A DNA stretch of 7,413 bases from Undibacterium sp. (GCA_014376575.1 JACMRF010000088.1:1-7413), one strand, 5' to 3'; shown: positions 1 through 7,232, counted from the first letter of the stretch. Program-made: numbers and translations. The notes: generated by a model not told the origin, from the letters alone.

Positions 1-100
1 CGAGCATGCGATAGATGTTCTTTGCATCTACGATCAATTTTAATCGCGAAGCGGCGTAGTCCAATTTGGTTTGTACAGGAACCAGGCGTTTAATCAACAT
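1..100 (-). CDS. Partial leftward gene, product not recognised (N-terminus only)
   Basis: Reading the minus strand from an ATG at 100-98, 33 codons stay open to the window edge, so only the N-terminus is present. It begins MLIKRLVPVQTKLDY and continues with a basic, helix-prone stretch ending near NIYRML. No signal peptide or membrane segment is visible, so a cytoplasmic protein is likely. The start is well supported by a GGAGG Shine-Dalgarno sequence on the minus strand (110-106) with five bases before the ATG. The gene points away from the T6SS genes and is separated from them by an eroded region, so it probably belongs to another unit. I do not recognise the family and assign no function. 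Confidence 0.6.
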   Translation of the reverse strand, partial: MLIKRLVPVQTKLDYAASRLKLIVDAKNIYRML

Positions 101-419
101 TGGTGCCTCCTGCGGCCACACGATACTTGGGCAATGAATTCTGCTATTAAAATAATCATATTTGCTTAAAGCACTCAGTTATGTATTTTTGTGTACTGGA
201 TGAGAATTTTTAAAGTACAAGATTTGTTGATTATAGTGCAAGGTACAAGCACCAATACTTACTCAAGTGAGAACATTTTGTAAGCAATACAGCGCCGCAT
301 ATCTTGCCAATAGGATTGGTCTCTCGCGCAAAAAAATACTTAAGAAAAATTGCTTGACTCATGCATCACCTTGCTCAATAAGCGGCGACCAGCAAGACTG
401 GTTAGCAGTCTTTTTATGA
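101..419. other. Non-coding stretch upstream of the leftward gene
   Basis: No credible gene is visible here on either strand. The part nearest the leftward gene holds its ribosome binding site. A perfect minus-strand TATAAT lies at 235-230, which would give a leader of about 120 bases, but no good -35 box sits at the usual distance, so the promoter is only a suggestion. A weak plus-strand pair, TTGACT (354-359) and AATAAG (377-382) with a 17-base gap, precedes the small hairpin at 388-415. GTACAAG occurs twice (215-221 and 243-249). Otherwise the stretch is A+T-rich and featureless. Confidence 0.4.
388..415 (+). terminator. Small hairpin with T-run; weak terminator candidate
   Basis: AAGACTG (394-400) and CAGTCTT (406-412) form a perfect 7-bp stem with loop GTTAG, running into TTTTT at 411-415. 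This is the form of a rho-independent terminator, but with only three G-C pairs. An alternative, mutually exclusive stem pairs ACCAG (388-392) with CTGGT (398-402). No intact plus-strand gene ends just upstream, so it may be a relic or chance structure at the edge of the decayed efflux gene. Confidence 0.3.
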
Positions 420-720
420 ATGCCTGTATTGGTACTTGAACACTTCAGCGGATATCATGCTTGCTGGAGTAAGGATTGCAGAACAATCGGCTTACATAAA
501 TAGCTGGTCATTTGGCCCACACTTAACGCTGCCCTTGGTTGACGCGGGCAGGCACAAGGTTGATGTCACGCTAGCGTTTGGCAGACATGTATAAGCACCC
601 GCAGGATATCGAAAAATGTCTTGCTGGCAGCGAAGGAAGTAGAAGTTGCTGCAAAAGACCTCGCGCAAAATAAAACGCTAAGCCTAAACTCCCCCTACTT
701 CACCATGATTGCTACTACCA
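420..720 (+). pseudogene. Eroded outer-membrane efflux (OEP/NodT-type) gene fragment
   Basis: Three reading frames give consecutive pieces that together look like the second half of an outer-membrane efflux protein. MPVLVLEH (420-443) resembles the 'GLPS-LLE-RPDI' approach. In the next frame, SADIMLAGVRIAEQSAYI (445-498) matches the 'RPDI..AE.RI' helix and runs straight into WSFGPHLTLPLVDAGR (505-552), resembling the 'W.FGP.LSLPLFDAGR' signature, with the intervening stretch apparently deleted. That frame stops at 592-594, and the other frame continues VLLAAKEVEVAAKDLAQ (618-668), like the 'VL.A..EVEDAL..L' helix, before a TAG just after 720. Such proteins are TolC-like channels for RND or ABC pumps. 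The match is from memory of the family pattern. Frameshifts and a deletion mean no functional product. Confidence 0.45.
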
Positions 721-972
721 AATTAATGTAGTGGCAGGCCGCAGCGCCCTATCCATGCGCCTTTCCAAGGTGCATGGCTGCACACCCGCACAAACAGTGC
801 GTTCTGGGCGATACCATTTCTAGAATCCTTTGTTCATCACCGCCAAAAATGTAAGCAAGTGTGTCATTTATTGCCATAAAATCATGTTTATGATGCAATG
901 CATAACTTTTTTATGATTACTATTTAAGTGATTATTCAAAGCAATATTGCAGCATCACAGGAGTGGTAAATC
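721..972 (+). promoter_or_regulatory. vgrG leader with palindromes and a possible sigma-70 promoter
   Basis: No gene is seen here. The last ~110 bases are A+T-rich. A possible promoter is TTGCCA (871-876) and TGCAAT (894-899) with a 17-base spacer; both boxes are imperfect. Three short palindromes are packed in: ATCAT-GTTT-ATGAT (881-894), ATGCA-A-TGCAT (893-903) and the perfect GCAATATTGC (941-950). The first two overlap the proposed -10 region, where a repressor could act; the third lies eight bases before the ribosome binding site. I see no convincing sigma-54 site. The promoter call is tentative; the palindromes are directly visible. Confidence 0.35.
753..777. repeat. Strong 11-bp inverted repeat with 3-base loop
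   Basis: CCATGCGCCTT (753-763) pairs with AAGGTGCATGG (767-777) around the loop TCC; ten Watson-Crick pairs and one G-T wobble. No T-run follows on either strand, so it is not a standard terminator. It lies just past the eroded efflux gene and about 200 bases before vgrG. It could be a REP-like element, an RNA processing site or a relic. Confidence 0.55.
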
Positions 973-3969
973 ATGGCCCGATTGTTTGACCTACAAGCGC
1001 AAGTTGCTCATCTGCAAGAGAACATCACCAGTCAGCTCGGCAACTATTCCAGCGCCAGCCGCCTCTACGCGCTCAATTTTCAGGACGACAGCCTGAAATT
1101 GGGCAGCAGTGGCTTACTCGTCGAAGCCTTTGCCGCCAAAGAAGAAGTCAACGGCATCGGCAGCCGTGACGTCATCTTGCTCTCAACCAGCGCCCATATC
1201 GAACTTAAAACCTTGATTGGCCAAACGGCTACCCTGCACACCAGTTTGTCGGACGGTAGCCGCAGCCAATTCACCGGTCTGATCCACCAAGCGGCCAAGC
1301 TAGGCAGCGAAGGCGGCATGGCACGGTACCGCATCCGCCTGGTGCCTTGGATGTGGCTGCTAACCCAATGCCGCACCAACCGTGTCTGGCAAGACAAAAG
1401 CGTCATCGCCATCGTCGAATCGGTGTTCACCAATTATTCTGCCCACGCCGCCTGGAGTTGGAGTGACGAAGTCGCCCCCCTCATGCAAGAGGCGCGCGAT
1501 CGCAGCCTATGTACCCAATACCGAGAATCCGATTATGATTTCATCAGCCGCCTGCTCGTCGAAGAAGGCCTCAACTGGCGTGTAGAAGAAGACGAGACTG
1601 CCCCCAGCGGCCATCGCGTTGTCCTCTTCTTTGATAGCACGCAACTGTGCGCCACCCCAGAAAATGAAAGTAGCCAACACGCCTTAGGTGGGGCTGGTAT
1701 CCGCTTTCATGGTGGACGCGCGCGCGAAGCACAAGATGCAATTCAAATACTCAGCGCCAAACGTACGCTGCATGCCGCCATCACCACGCTACTCACGACA
1801 GACTACAAAGCCAAGCAAGCTATTAGCGCCAGCGTACCGACCAACCACGACTACGGTGGCAAGAATGCGCCCGTGATAGAAAGCTATGATGCGCCCGGAA
1901 TATATGCTTACGCCACAGCATCAGAAGCGCGGCGCTACGCCCAAATCCAGATGGAGGCGCTGGAAGCGCGCAACAAACTATGGCAAGCGCATTCGACAGT
2001 TCGCAGCTTGCGTGCCGGTACCCGCTTCAGTTTAAGCCAAGGTCCATTACAAAAACTCGGTGAGCCTGATCCTAGTTTCGTGGTACTCAATGTCACCAGC
2101 ATCGGCATCAACAACCTACCCAAGCATACGCAAGAAGCCTTAGCTGAACTGTTCGGTTCGATTCCTACTTTGCTGGAAGAATGCATCCACAGCCCAAACG
2201 ACGCCTATGGCGATCAGCCACACCATAAGCAGCAACAGCAAGACAAGCAACAAGACAAGCAGCAAGACAAGCAGCAACTCCAGCAAGTCCTAACCCAAGC
2301 CAAAAAACTCGGCTACGCCAATCACTTTGAAGCGATACGCGCCGATATTCCATGGCGGCCTGTGCACATCGAAAGCGATAGTTCACATCACAATGCACGT
2401 CCGACTACGCACGGCAGCCAAACGGCCATCGTGGTCGGTGCCAATGGCGAAGCGAGCCCGATTGGCGCCAATGAAATCTACTGCGATCGCTTAGGCAGAG
2501 TGCGTATCCGCTTTCATTGGCAAGGACAACACGGGGGTGACAATGCAGACCATAACGCCACCTGCTGGGTACGCGTTGCCCAACGCTCCGCCGGAGCTGG
2601 CATGGGCGTGCAGTTTCTACCGCGCATAGGACAAGAAGTGCTGGTAAAATTTATCGAGGGAGACATCGACCGGCCTGTGATCTTCGGCGCCCTCTACAAC
2701 GGCCAGGGCGAAGGCGGCACCATACCGACGCCGGGCGGTAACAAAAATAAAGAAACTAATGTCACCGTCTTTGAACTAGCGCACGACCATGCAGTGAGCG
2801 CACAAGCCAATCTCGCTGGCGGCCATAGCCCGGTCTGGCACGGCGCCTCCAGTGATACCGCAGGTCATCGCAATAGCAGCGCCATTACTGGCATCCGCAG
2901 CAAAGAATTTGGTAGCAGCGGCTACAACCAACTCGTCTTTGATGATACTGACAAACAAGGTCGCATCCAGCTTAAAAGCACGCAGGCCGCAACTGAACTC
3001 AATCTCGGCCACCTACTCCATACCGCAGACAATTATCGCGGCAGCTTTAGAGGCTTAGGCGCAGAACTACGCACCGACGGCTATGGCGCGATACGTGCAG
3101 GCAATGGCCTATTAATCAGCAGCTACAAAGCCGAACACAGCGAAAATAAACGCGATTACGCCGGCGACAACGCGCCTGGTATGGCCATGATGAAACAGGC
3201 GACTATGTTAGCTAAGACCTTCAGCGATGCGGCAAAAACCCATCAAACAGTCCAGTTCGCCAGCCACATCGGCAGCTACGCCGCCAACAGCAGCCATATC
3301 GCGCAAGACAACAAAAAACAAGCGCCGATCAAGGGATTGCACACCGCAGTTTCTGGCATGCTCAATCAAGACACGTTGGCAGAAGCCAGAAGTGACGCAG
3401 CAGATAAAAGCACCAGCCCAGGCCAAGACAAGCTACCGCACAGCACCAACCCCATCATCGCGATTGCGGCCAAAGGTGGTCTCTCAATGGTGGCGGGACA
3501 AGACCTGCAAATCAACAACGGCGAGACCACCACAATCATGAGTGGGTTAGACACCCAATTCATGACAGGCAACCAGTTCCGCATGCACACAGGCCAAGCC
3601 ATCGGCATACTCGCAGGCGCAGTCAAACCGGGTGACAACAATATCGGCTTACAACTGATCGCCGCCAAAGACGCGATAGATATTCAGGCGCAAAGCGACA
3701 CCATCAATATTGCAGCCAGAGATGAAATCAATATCCTCAGCAGCCACGCGCATATCGATTGGGCAGCGGCCAAGAGTATTTCACTCAGTACCGCTGGTGG
3801 CGCAAATATTACGATAGCGGTTGGGAATATTACTGTGCAGTGTCCGGGCAAGATTCTTGTGCAGGCGGGGATGAGGGTGTTTGAGGGGGCTGAGAGGATT
3901 AATTATGAACTACCTCTAATGCCAAAAGGCGATTTCAAATTAAATCATAAATATCCATTCTCACTTTAA
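973..3969 (+). CDS. vgrG: T6SS spike protein VgrG
   Basis: This is the trimeric tip of the type VI injection needle, which pierces target cells and carries effectors. The 998 residues run as a gp27-like base (about 20-400), a spacer with a Q-rich repeat (417-438), a gp5-like OB domain (about 480-590, with NEIYCDRLGRVRIRFHW and FLPRIGQEVLVKFIEGDIDRP), a Vgr-type segment (about 636-745, ITGIRSKEFGSSGYNQLVFDD), and a DUF2345-like beta-helix end (about 825-975, ending in CPGKILVQAG and YELPLMPKGDF). No enzymatic domain follows, so it is not an 'evolved' VgrG; cargo should dock on the tail. The start is fixed by AGGAG at 959-963, nine bases before ATG. The effector gene begins 26 bases after the stop. 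Codon choice changes sharply in the last ~160 bases, suggesting a recombination seam. The family call is very secure; domain edges are approximate. Confidence 0.97.
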   Translation: MARLFDLQAQVAHLQENITSQLGNYSSASRLYALNFQDDSLKLGSSGLLVEAFAAKEEVNGIGSRDVILLSTSAHIELKTLIGQTATLHTSLSDGSRSQFTGLIHQAAKLGSEGGMARYRIRLVPWMWLLTQCRTNRVWQDKSVIAIVESVFTNYSAHAAWSWSDEVAPLMQEARDRSLCTQYRESDYDFISRLLVEEGLNWRVEEDETAPSGHRVVLFFDSTQLCATPENESSQHALGGAGIRFHGGRAREAQDAIQILSAKRTLHAAITTLLTTDYKAKQAISASVPTNHDYGGKNAPVIESYDAPGIYAYATASEARRYAQIQMEALEARNKLWQAHSTVRSLRAGTRFSLSQGPLQKLGEPDPSFVVLNVTSIGINNLPKHTQEALAELFGSIPTLLEECIHSPNDAYGDQPHHKQQQQDKQQDKQQDKQQLQQVLTQAKKLGYANHFEAIRADIPWRPVHIESDSSHHNARPTTHGSQTAIVVGANGEASPIGANEIYCDRLGRVRIRFHWQGQHGGDNADHNATCWVRVAQRSAGAGMGVQFLPRIGQEVLVKFIEGDIDRPVIFGALYNGQGEGGTIPTPGGNKNKETNVTVFELAHDHAVSAQANLAGGHSPVWHGASSDTAGHRNSSAITGIRSKEFGSSGYNQLVFDDTDKQGRIQLKSTQAATELNLGHLLHTADNYRGSFRGLGAELRTDGYGAIRAGNGLLISSYKAEHSENKRDYAGDNAPGMAMMKQATMLAKTFSDAAKTHQTVQFASHIGSYAANSSHIAQDNKKQAPIKGLHTAVSGMLNQDTLAEARSDAADKSTSPGQDKLPHSTNPIIAIAAKGGLSMVAGQDLQINNGETTTIMSGLDTQFMTGNQFRMHTGQAIGILAGAVKPGDNNIGLQLIAAKDAIDIQAQSDTINIAARDEINILSSHAHIDWAAAKSISLSTAGGANITIAVGNITVQCPGKILVQAGMRVFEGAERINYELPLMPKGDFKLNHKYPFSL
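2241..2276 (+). repeat. Three 12-bp tandem repeats in vgrG (DKQQ repeats)
   Basis: Three adjoining 12-base units, AGACAAGCAACA then AGACAAGCAGCA twice, encode repeated D-K-Q-Q inside a Q-rich run at VgrG residues 420-438. Twelve bases keep the frame, so copy number could vary without breaking the gene. The run lies between the gp27-like and gp5-like parts, probably as a flexible or coiled linker. Confidence 0.9.
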
Positions 3970-3995
3970 TTTCGAACAAAATATCAGGAATAAAA

Positions 3996-6296
3996 ATGCT
4001 CATTAGTCCACCATTTTTACCAAACAAACAGGAAAATCAAACCGATGAAAACTGGCTAGATGTAGCTATGCCAGGGGGGCGTCCAGGGGATGGCTTTTTC
4101 CCGCTTAGTTTCGATTTAGGGTGGCACGGTGGTATGCATTTAACTGCACCGTTGAATGGTAACGTAAGCCATCGAGTGCGCGCGATTGCCGATGGTACAG
4201 TCGTATTTAAACGTGCCCCTATTGCAAGGGAAGATGACATTAAACATCCGCAAAATTATCGTGGTAGATGGACCGACAACGGTTGTATTGTTATTCGCCA
4301 CGACACAGAAATTGGCGAAGGTCAAAACGCCGTAGCGGTGAGTTTTTTTTCTATTTACATGCACTTATCTGAATTGCATCCGAGCGTAAAAAATGGTCGC
4401 CGAATTTATCGCAAGGATGATCTTGGACAAGCTGGACAGATATACGGCGACATAAACAGAAAAATTCACTTCGAGATCGTTTGTGACGATGCCAATTTAC
4501 GCAAATTAACAGGGCGCATTAGTGGTGACGTCAATATGGCGCAAAATGGCCGAGCTGATGCGGTGTACGGTGAAATGTATTTTGTTTTGCCAATTGGAAC
4601 CCAAATTTTTTCAGAGCTTCCACTTCCCCAACTAGTAGGTGCACATGTTCAACCACCTAAACCTCATAGAACTGCTCCGCTTCCGTCATTAGTTGCATTG
4701 GCAGCAAAACACAATACGACTGAAGCATTGGTAATCGGAATGCGTCATGCTGCCGGTACTGGTGTACTTGAAAGACGCGGCGATACATATTTTTCTACTT
4801 ATAAGTTAGACGGAAGCAATGTAGGCCGCGAATTGAGAGAACCAAGTGGTGAATACCAACTTTACGCTACTGCTACAAGTATAAGCAAAGCATTTCCAGC
4901 TACATCACAACCAGCACCTAGTGCAGTGTATGAATTATTGCGTTTTGGACGTGTCATCAATACAGCTCACGAGACGCTCACACCCGCCGATGTACCCCAT
5001 TGGCGACAAGTAAATTACCCGGGTGGCACAGGCTGGGTAAATCTTAACGTCGCAGCAGTTACTAAATTTAGTGATGCAGATTTCCCTCATTGGCGCGGCT
5101 GGAAATTTATTGACGACTCACAAGATTTAGACAGCCACTGTGATTCGACGACTATTAAAAATTGGCTTGATATCAGCGGCAACGGTAAAGTTGATCCTAT
5201 TGAAGCAGCTGTGGCTTTGAACGATCCAGCGGTCATGGCCAAGCTTGAGAAGACAATCTGCAAATTTCCGTCCGAATGGCAAATTTCTACCATCGATAAG
5301 CGCTGGAGTTGGTTGAAAATTCAGTCAGAAGAAAATCCAGTACCGATAACTGATGAAGATTTTACGGAACTTAAGGCGCATATCACAGCATTGTGCTTTT
5401 CGCTACAAGCCTTGGACACAGCTTTGTGGCATTGGCATCCTATACAATTTATAAAGCATTTTAGGACTTGTGGATGGCTGAGTTTAAATGAATTGGCGCA
5501 GTTATTGCCAAGGAAACATGGTCCAAATTCTGCAACTCTGTCAACGATTCCGTGGACAACATCGAATGCACGTTTCACAGATTATCAATTAGATTTAAAT
5601 AGGACGTTTCGGAAATACTGCATAACTAGCTATACGAGACAAACACATTTTTTGGCTCAAACTTATATTGAGACGGCGTTATGGCAAACAATGAGGGAGC
5701 TAGGAAAAGCTAGACAACAAAAAAAGAAAATAACAGGAGCTTTATATTGGCCAGTTGTGACGATGCAATATTACGGTGCGTTTTACGGTAGGGGAATCAT
5801 GCAACTTACCTGGGCAAGTAATTATGAAAGCTATGGAAAATATCGCAAATTTTCGGATGTCGCTGAAACACACATATATAAAGATAATAGGATGAGCATG
5901 ACATCTACCCACTACTGGTCAGATCCCCGATCTCATGGAGTAGTGGTAGGAATTCCTAAGAAATGGGCTAGGGGTTTCGATCCAGACGACATTGCAGCGG
6001 ATTCTTTTAAAGCTTGTGATTCTGGAGCTCATTACTGGGTGTCGAAATCAATTGGAAATAGTGAGTCCAACATAAATCGTGTATGCGACAGAGGAGTAAC
6101 TCATGAAGCCGTAGGACGAACATCGGTTCTGGTAAATGGTGGTGGGTACGGTTTTGCCGAAAGACAGAGTTACGCGGCCTATATTAATAGATTTTTTGGC
6201 GACACAATCGAAGCAAGCACTTCTGCTAGTTTTTCAGTTGTCCATGGAAATAACACTCACGTCGTTTATGTCGATTTCACACCCCAAAGACCTTAA
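3996..6296 (+). CDS. Putative T6SS peptidoglycan-hydrolase effector: M23-like plus GH19-like
   Basis: A likely wall-degrading toxin delivered by the adjacent VgrG into a rival's periplasm. The N-terminal part (about 35-170) follows the M23/LytM pattern: WHGGMHLTAP (H44, H48), IYMHLSEL (H123) and RKIHFEI (H158), but the usual Asp of the first motif is His48 and the first His of HxH is Lys156. A middle region (about 260-380) may be SH3-like. Residues 392-403 (DISGNGKVDPIE) fit an EF-hand loop. The C-terminal part (about 480-735) looks like a GH19 chitinase/lysozyme: HFLAQTYIET (E559), E568 nine residues on, YGRGIMQLTWASNY (597-610), and VNGGGYGFAERQ (713-724). No signal peptide is seen, as expected for T6SS cargo. 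AGGA at 3986-3989 lies six bases before ATG. The design recalls the amidase-lysozyme effector TseP of Aeromonas (from memory). GH19 is well supported; M23 activity is uncertain. Confidence 0.85.
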   Translation: MLISPPFLPNKQENQTDENWLDVAMPGGRPGDGFFPLSFDLGWHGGMHLTAPLNGNVSHRVRAIADGTVVFKRAPIAREDDIKHPQNYRGRWTDNGCIVIRHDTEIGEGQNAVAVSFFSIYMHLSELHPSVKNGRRIYRKDDLGQAGQIYGDINRKIHFEIVCDDANLRKLTGRISGDVNMAQNGRADAVYGEMYFVLPIGTQIFSELPLPQLVGAHVQPPKPHRTAPLPSLVALAAKHNTTEALVIGMRHAAGTGVLERRGDTYFSTYKLDGSNVGRELREPSGEYQLYATATSISKAFPATSQPAPSAVYELLRFGRVINTAHETLTPADVPHWRQVNYPGGTGWVNLNVAAVTKFSDADFPHWRGWKFIDDSQDLDSHCDSTTIKNWLDISGNGKVDPIEAAVALNDPAVMAKLEKTICKFPSEWQISTIDKRWSWLKIQSEENPVPITDEDFTELKAHITALCFSLQALDTALWHWHPIQFIKHFRTCGWLSLNELAQLLPRKHGPNSATLSTIPWTTSNARFTDYQLDLNRTFRKYCITSYTRQTHFLAQTYIETALWQTMRELGKARQQKKKITGALYWPVVTMQYYGAFYGRGIMQLTWASNYESYGKYRKFSDVAETHIYKDNRMSMTSTHYWSDPRSHGVVVGIPKKWARGFDPDDIAADSFKACDSGAHYWVSKSIGNSESNINRVCDRGVTHEAVGRTSVLVNGGGYGFAERQSYAAYINRFFGDTIEASTSASFSVVHGNNTHVVYVDFTPQRP

Positions 6297-6321
6297 TTCG
6301 AAAAGATAGAAAGAACATTTC

Positions 6322-6990
6322 ATGAAATTATCCTCCACGATTTGCATTTGTTTTGGTCTGCTTTTTAACCAAATTAGTGCGGCGGACACAAATTCCAACA
6401 ACGAAAAATTTACAGTCGTTCCCTCAAAAAATATGACCATACCATTGAGTGATCTTGTCGATTTCTTTAAAAAACTAAATATTGAAAACACTGACAATAT
6501 TGGCGATCCACAAATTCACACGACCGGTGATGGCGGCAAAACAGTCTCAGTAAATTCAGAGCCTATTGTTGTGATACAACCATTTCGTTTGAGCTATGCA
6601 GGTTCCATGAATGCATTTTGTAAATTGGCAGTCAAGAATCTTAAAACAAACAAACTAGATGTCGTATCGGCACCAGAAAAAAGCGAATTGGATCAATGCG
6701 GAGGTTTATCGAAACCCGTGGTATTCGATCTGAACAACGATAATTTTCCAGACTTGATATTTAAAACTCAAACGAAATCAAATAAAGGCAACTTTAAAGT
6801 TGCACAGTACTTAGTCTTTCTCAGCATGACTCCCTCAACGGAGTCGGCAAACGGGAGATATTGCCACTCAACATCCGTAAGTCAATTTTTGTCAGAAGAA
6901 ATACCATTTAACGCAGCTCAAATTTATTTGGCGGTAAAAAAAGAAAATATTAGACGAAAAACTGAGATTCAAAAATGTGATTCGCAATAA
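6322..6990 (+). CDS. Exported protein, candidate periplasmic immunity protein
   Basis: Position and export signal suggest that this protein protects the producer from the effector encoded 25 bases upstream; there is no family match I can name. The 222 residues start MKLSSTICICFGLLF, a short Sec signal peptide with likely cleavage near ISA-A-D (after residue 20 or 21). No lipobox Cys follows at the cleavage point, so a soluble periplasmic protein is more likely than a lipoprotein. The mature part has four cysteines (100, 126, 181, 219), enough for two disulfides, and FDLNNDNFPDLIF (135-147), a D-x-N-x-D-x-x-x-D loop like calcium loops of FG-GAP/VCBS-type repeats. The C-terminus is basic. The ribosome binding site is weak (AGAAAGA, 6308-6314), so translation may be coupled to the effector. 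G+C is low. Alternatives: an adaptor or an unrelated periplasmic protein. Confidence 0.75.
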   Translation: MKLSSTICICFGLLFNQISAADTNSNNEKFTVVPSKNMTIPLSDLVDFFKKLNIENTDNIGDPQIHTTGDGGKTVSVNSEPIVVIQPFRLSYAGSMNAFCKLAVKNLKTNKLDVVSAPEKSELDQCGGLSKPVVFDLNNDNFPDLIFKTQTKSNKGNFKVAQYLVFLSMTPSTESANGRYCHSTSVSQFLSEEIPFNAAQIYLAVKKENIRRKTEIQKCDSQ

Positions 6991-7159
6991 ACCTTTGTCC
7001 CGGCATTCCAATCGTGATCGCGAACGAATATCAAACACAATCAGCTCTACCACGCAAACGGCATCGGAAATATTAATGGACGCACCAGCCACAAATAATT
7101 TTTTTAAAGAAACGAAGGAAAAGCTCGAAGTCCTTAACTTGCTCATTACTTCGTTAAGT
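6977..7159 (+). pseudogene. Short frame overlapping the immunity gene, apparently cut by an IS
   Basis: From a GTG at 6977 an open frame runs 61 codons to 7159, then continues three codons into the presumed IS end before TGA at 7169-7171. It overlaps the last 14 bases of the exported protein gene. The first half is polar and basic; an internal ATG at 7076 with GGA at 7066-7068 is an alternative start, giving MDAPATNNFF and a helical KETKEKLEVLNLLITSLS. Because the frame meets GGCTCTT exactly at a codon boundary, it may be the front of a gene truncated by insertion, or chance open sequence. I do not recognise a family. Confidence 0.3.
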
Positions 7160-7170
7160 GGCTCTTCATG

Positions 7171-7209
7171 AAATCCCGTGGGATTTTTAATTAAGTTTTT
7201 GTTTTTTTT
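7171..7209 (+). terminator. Hairpin followed by T-rich run near the IS end
   Basis: AAATCC (7171-7176) and GGATTT (7181-7186) form a 6-bp stem with loop CGTG, followed by TT and, after a short gap, T-rich sequence (7195-7208, including eight Ts in a row). It could end the vgrG-effector-immunity transcript and shield the IS from read-in. The stem is short and the T-run is offset, so efficiency is doubtful. Confidence 0.4.
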
Positions 7210-7232
7210 GTGCGATTACCCGACGCTCGCAT

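Noticed and set aside
1080..1433. 117-codon minus-strand frame inside vgrG
   Set aside because: Wholly antisense to a secure gene; low-complexity composition, no recognisable domain or ribosome binding site support.
2221..2283. CRISPR-like array
   Set aside because: Units are only 12 bases, adjoining without spacers and in frame; it is a coding tandem repeat.
3227..3668. Frames of about 100 codons on both strands within vgrG
   Set aside because: They mirror the beta-helix coding frame and lack family features; treated as shadows.
3700..3969. Enzymatic extension on VgrG ('evolved' VgrG)
   Set aside because: The protein ends soon after the usual PKGDF-type tail; only about ten extra residues follow.
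3996..4100. Signal peptide or PAAR domain at the effector N-terminus
   Set aside because: The first 40 residues are polar with no hydrophobic core, and no PAAR-like glycine/histidine repeats are present.
6892..7146. 84-codon minus-strand frame across the end of the immunity gene
   Set aside because: Antisense to the exported protein's C-terminus and to the short overlapping frame; its residues reflect A+T-rich reverse sequence and no ribosome binding site is evident.
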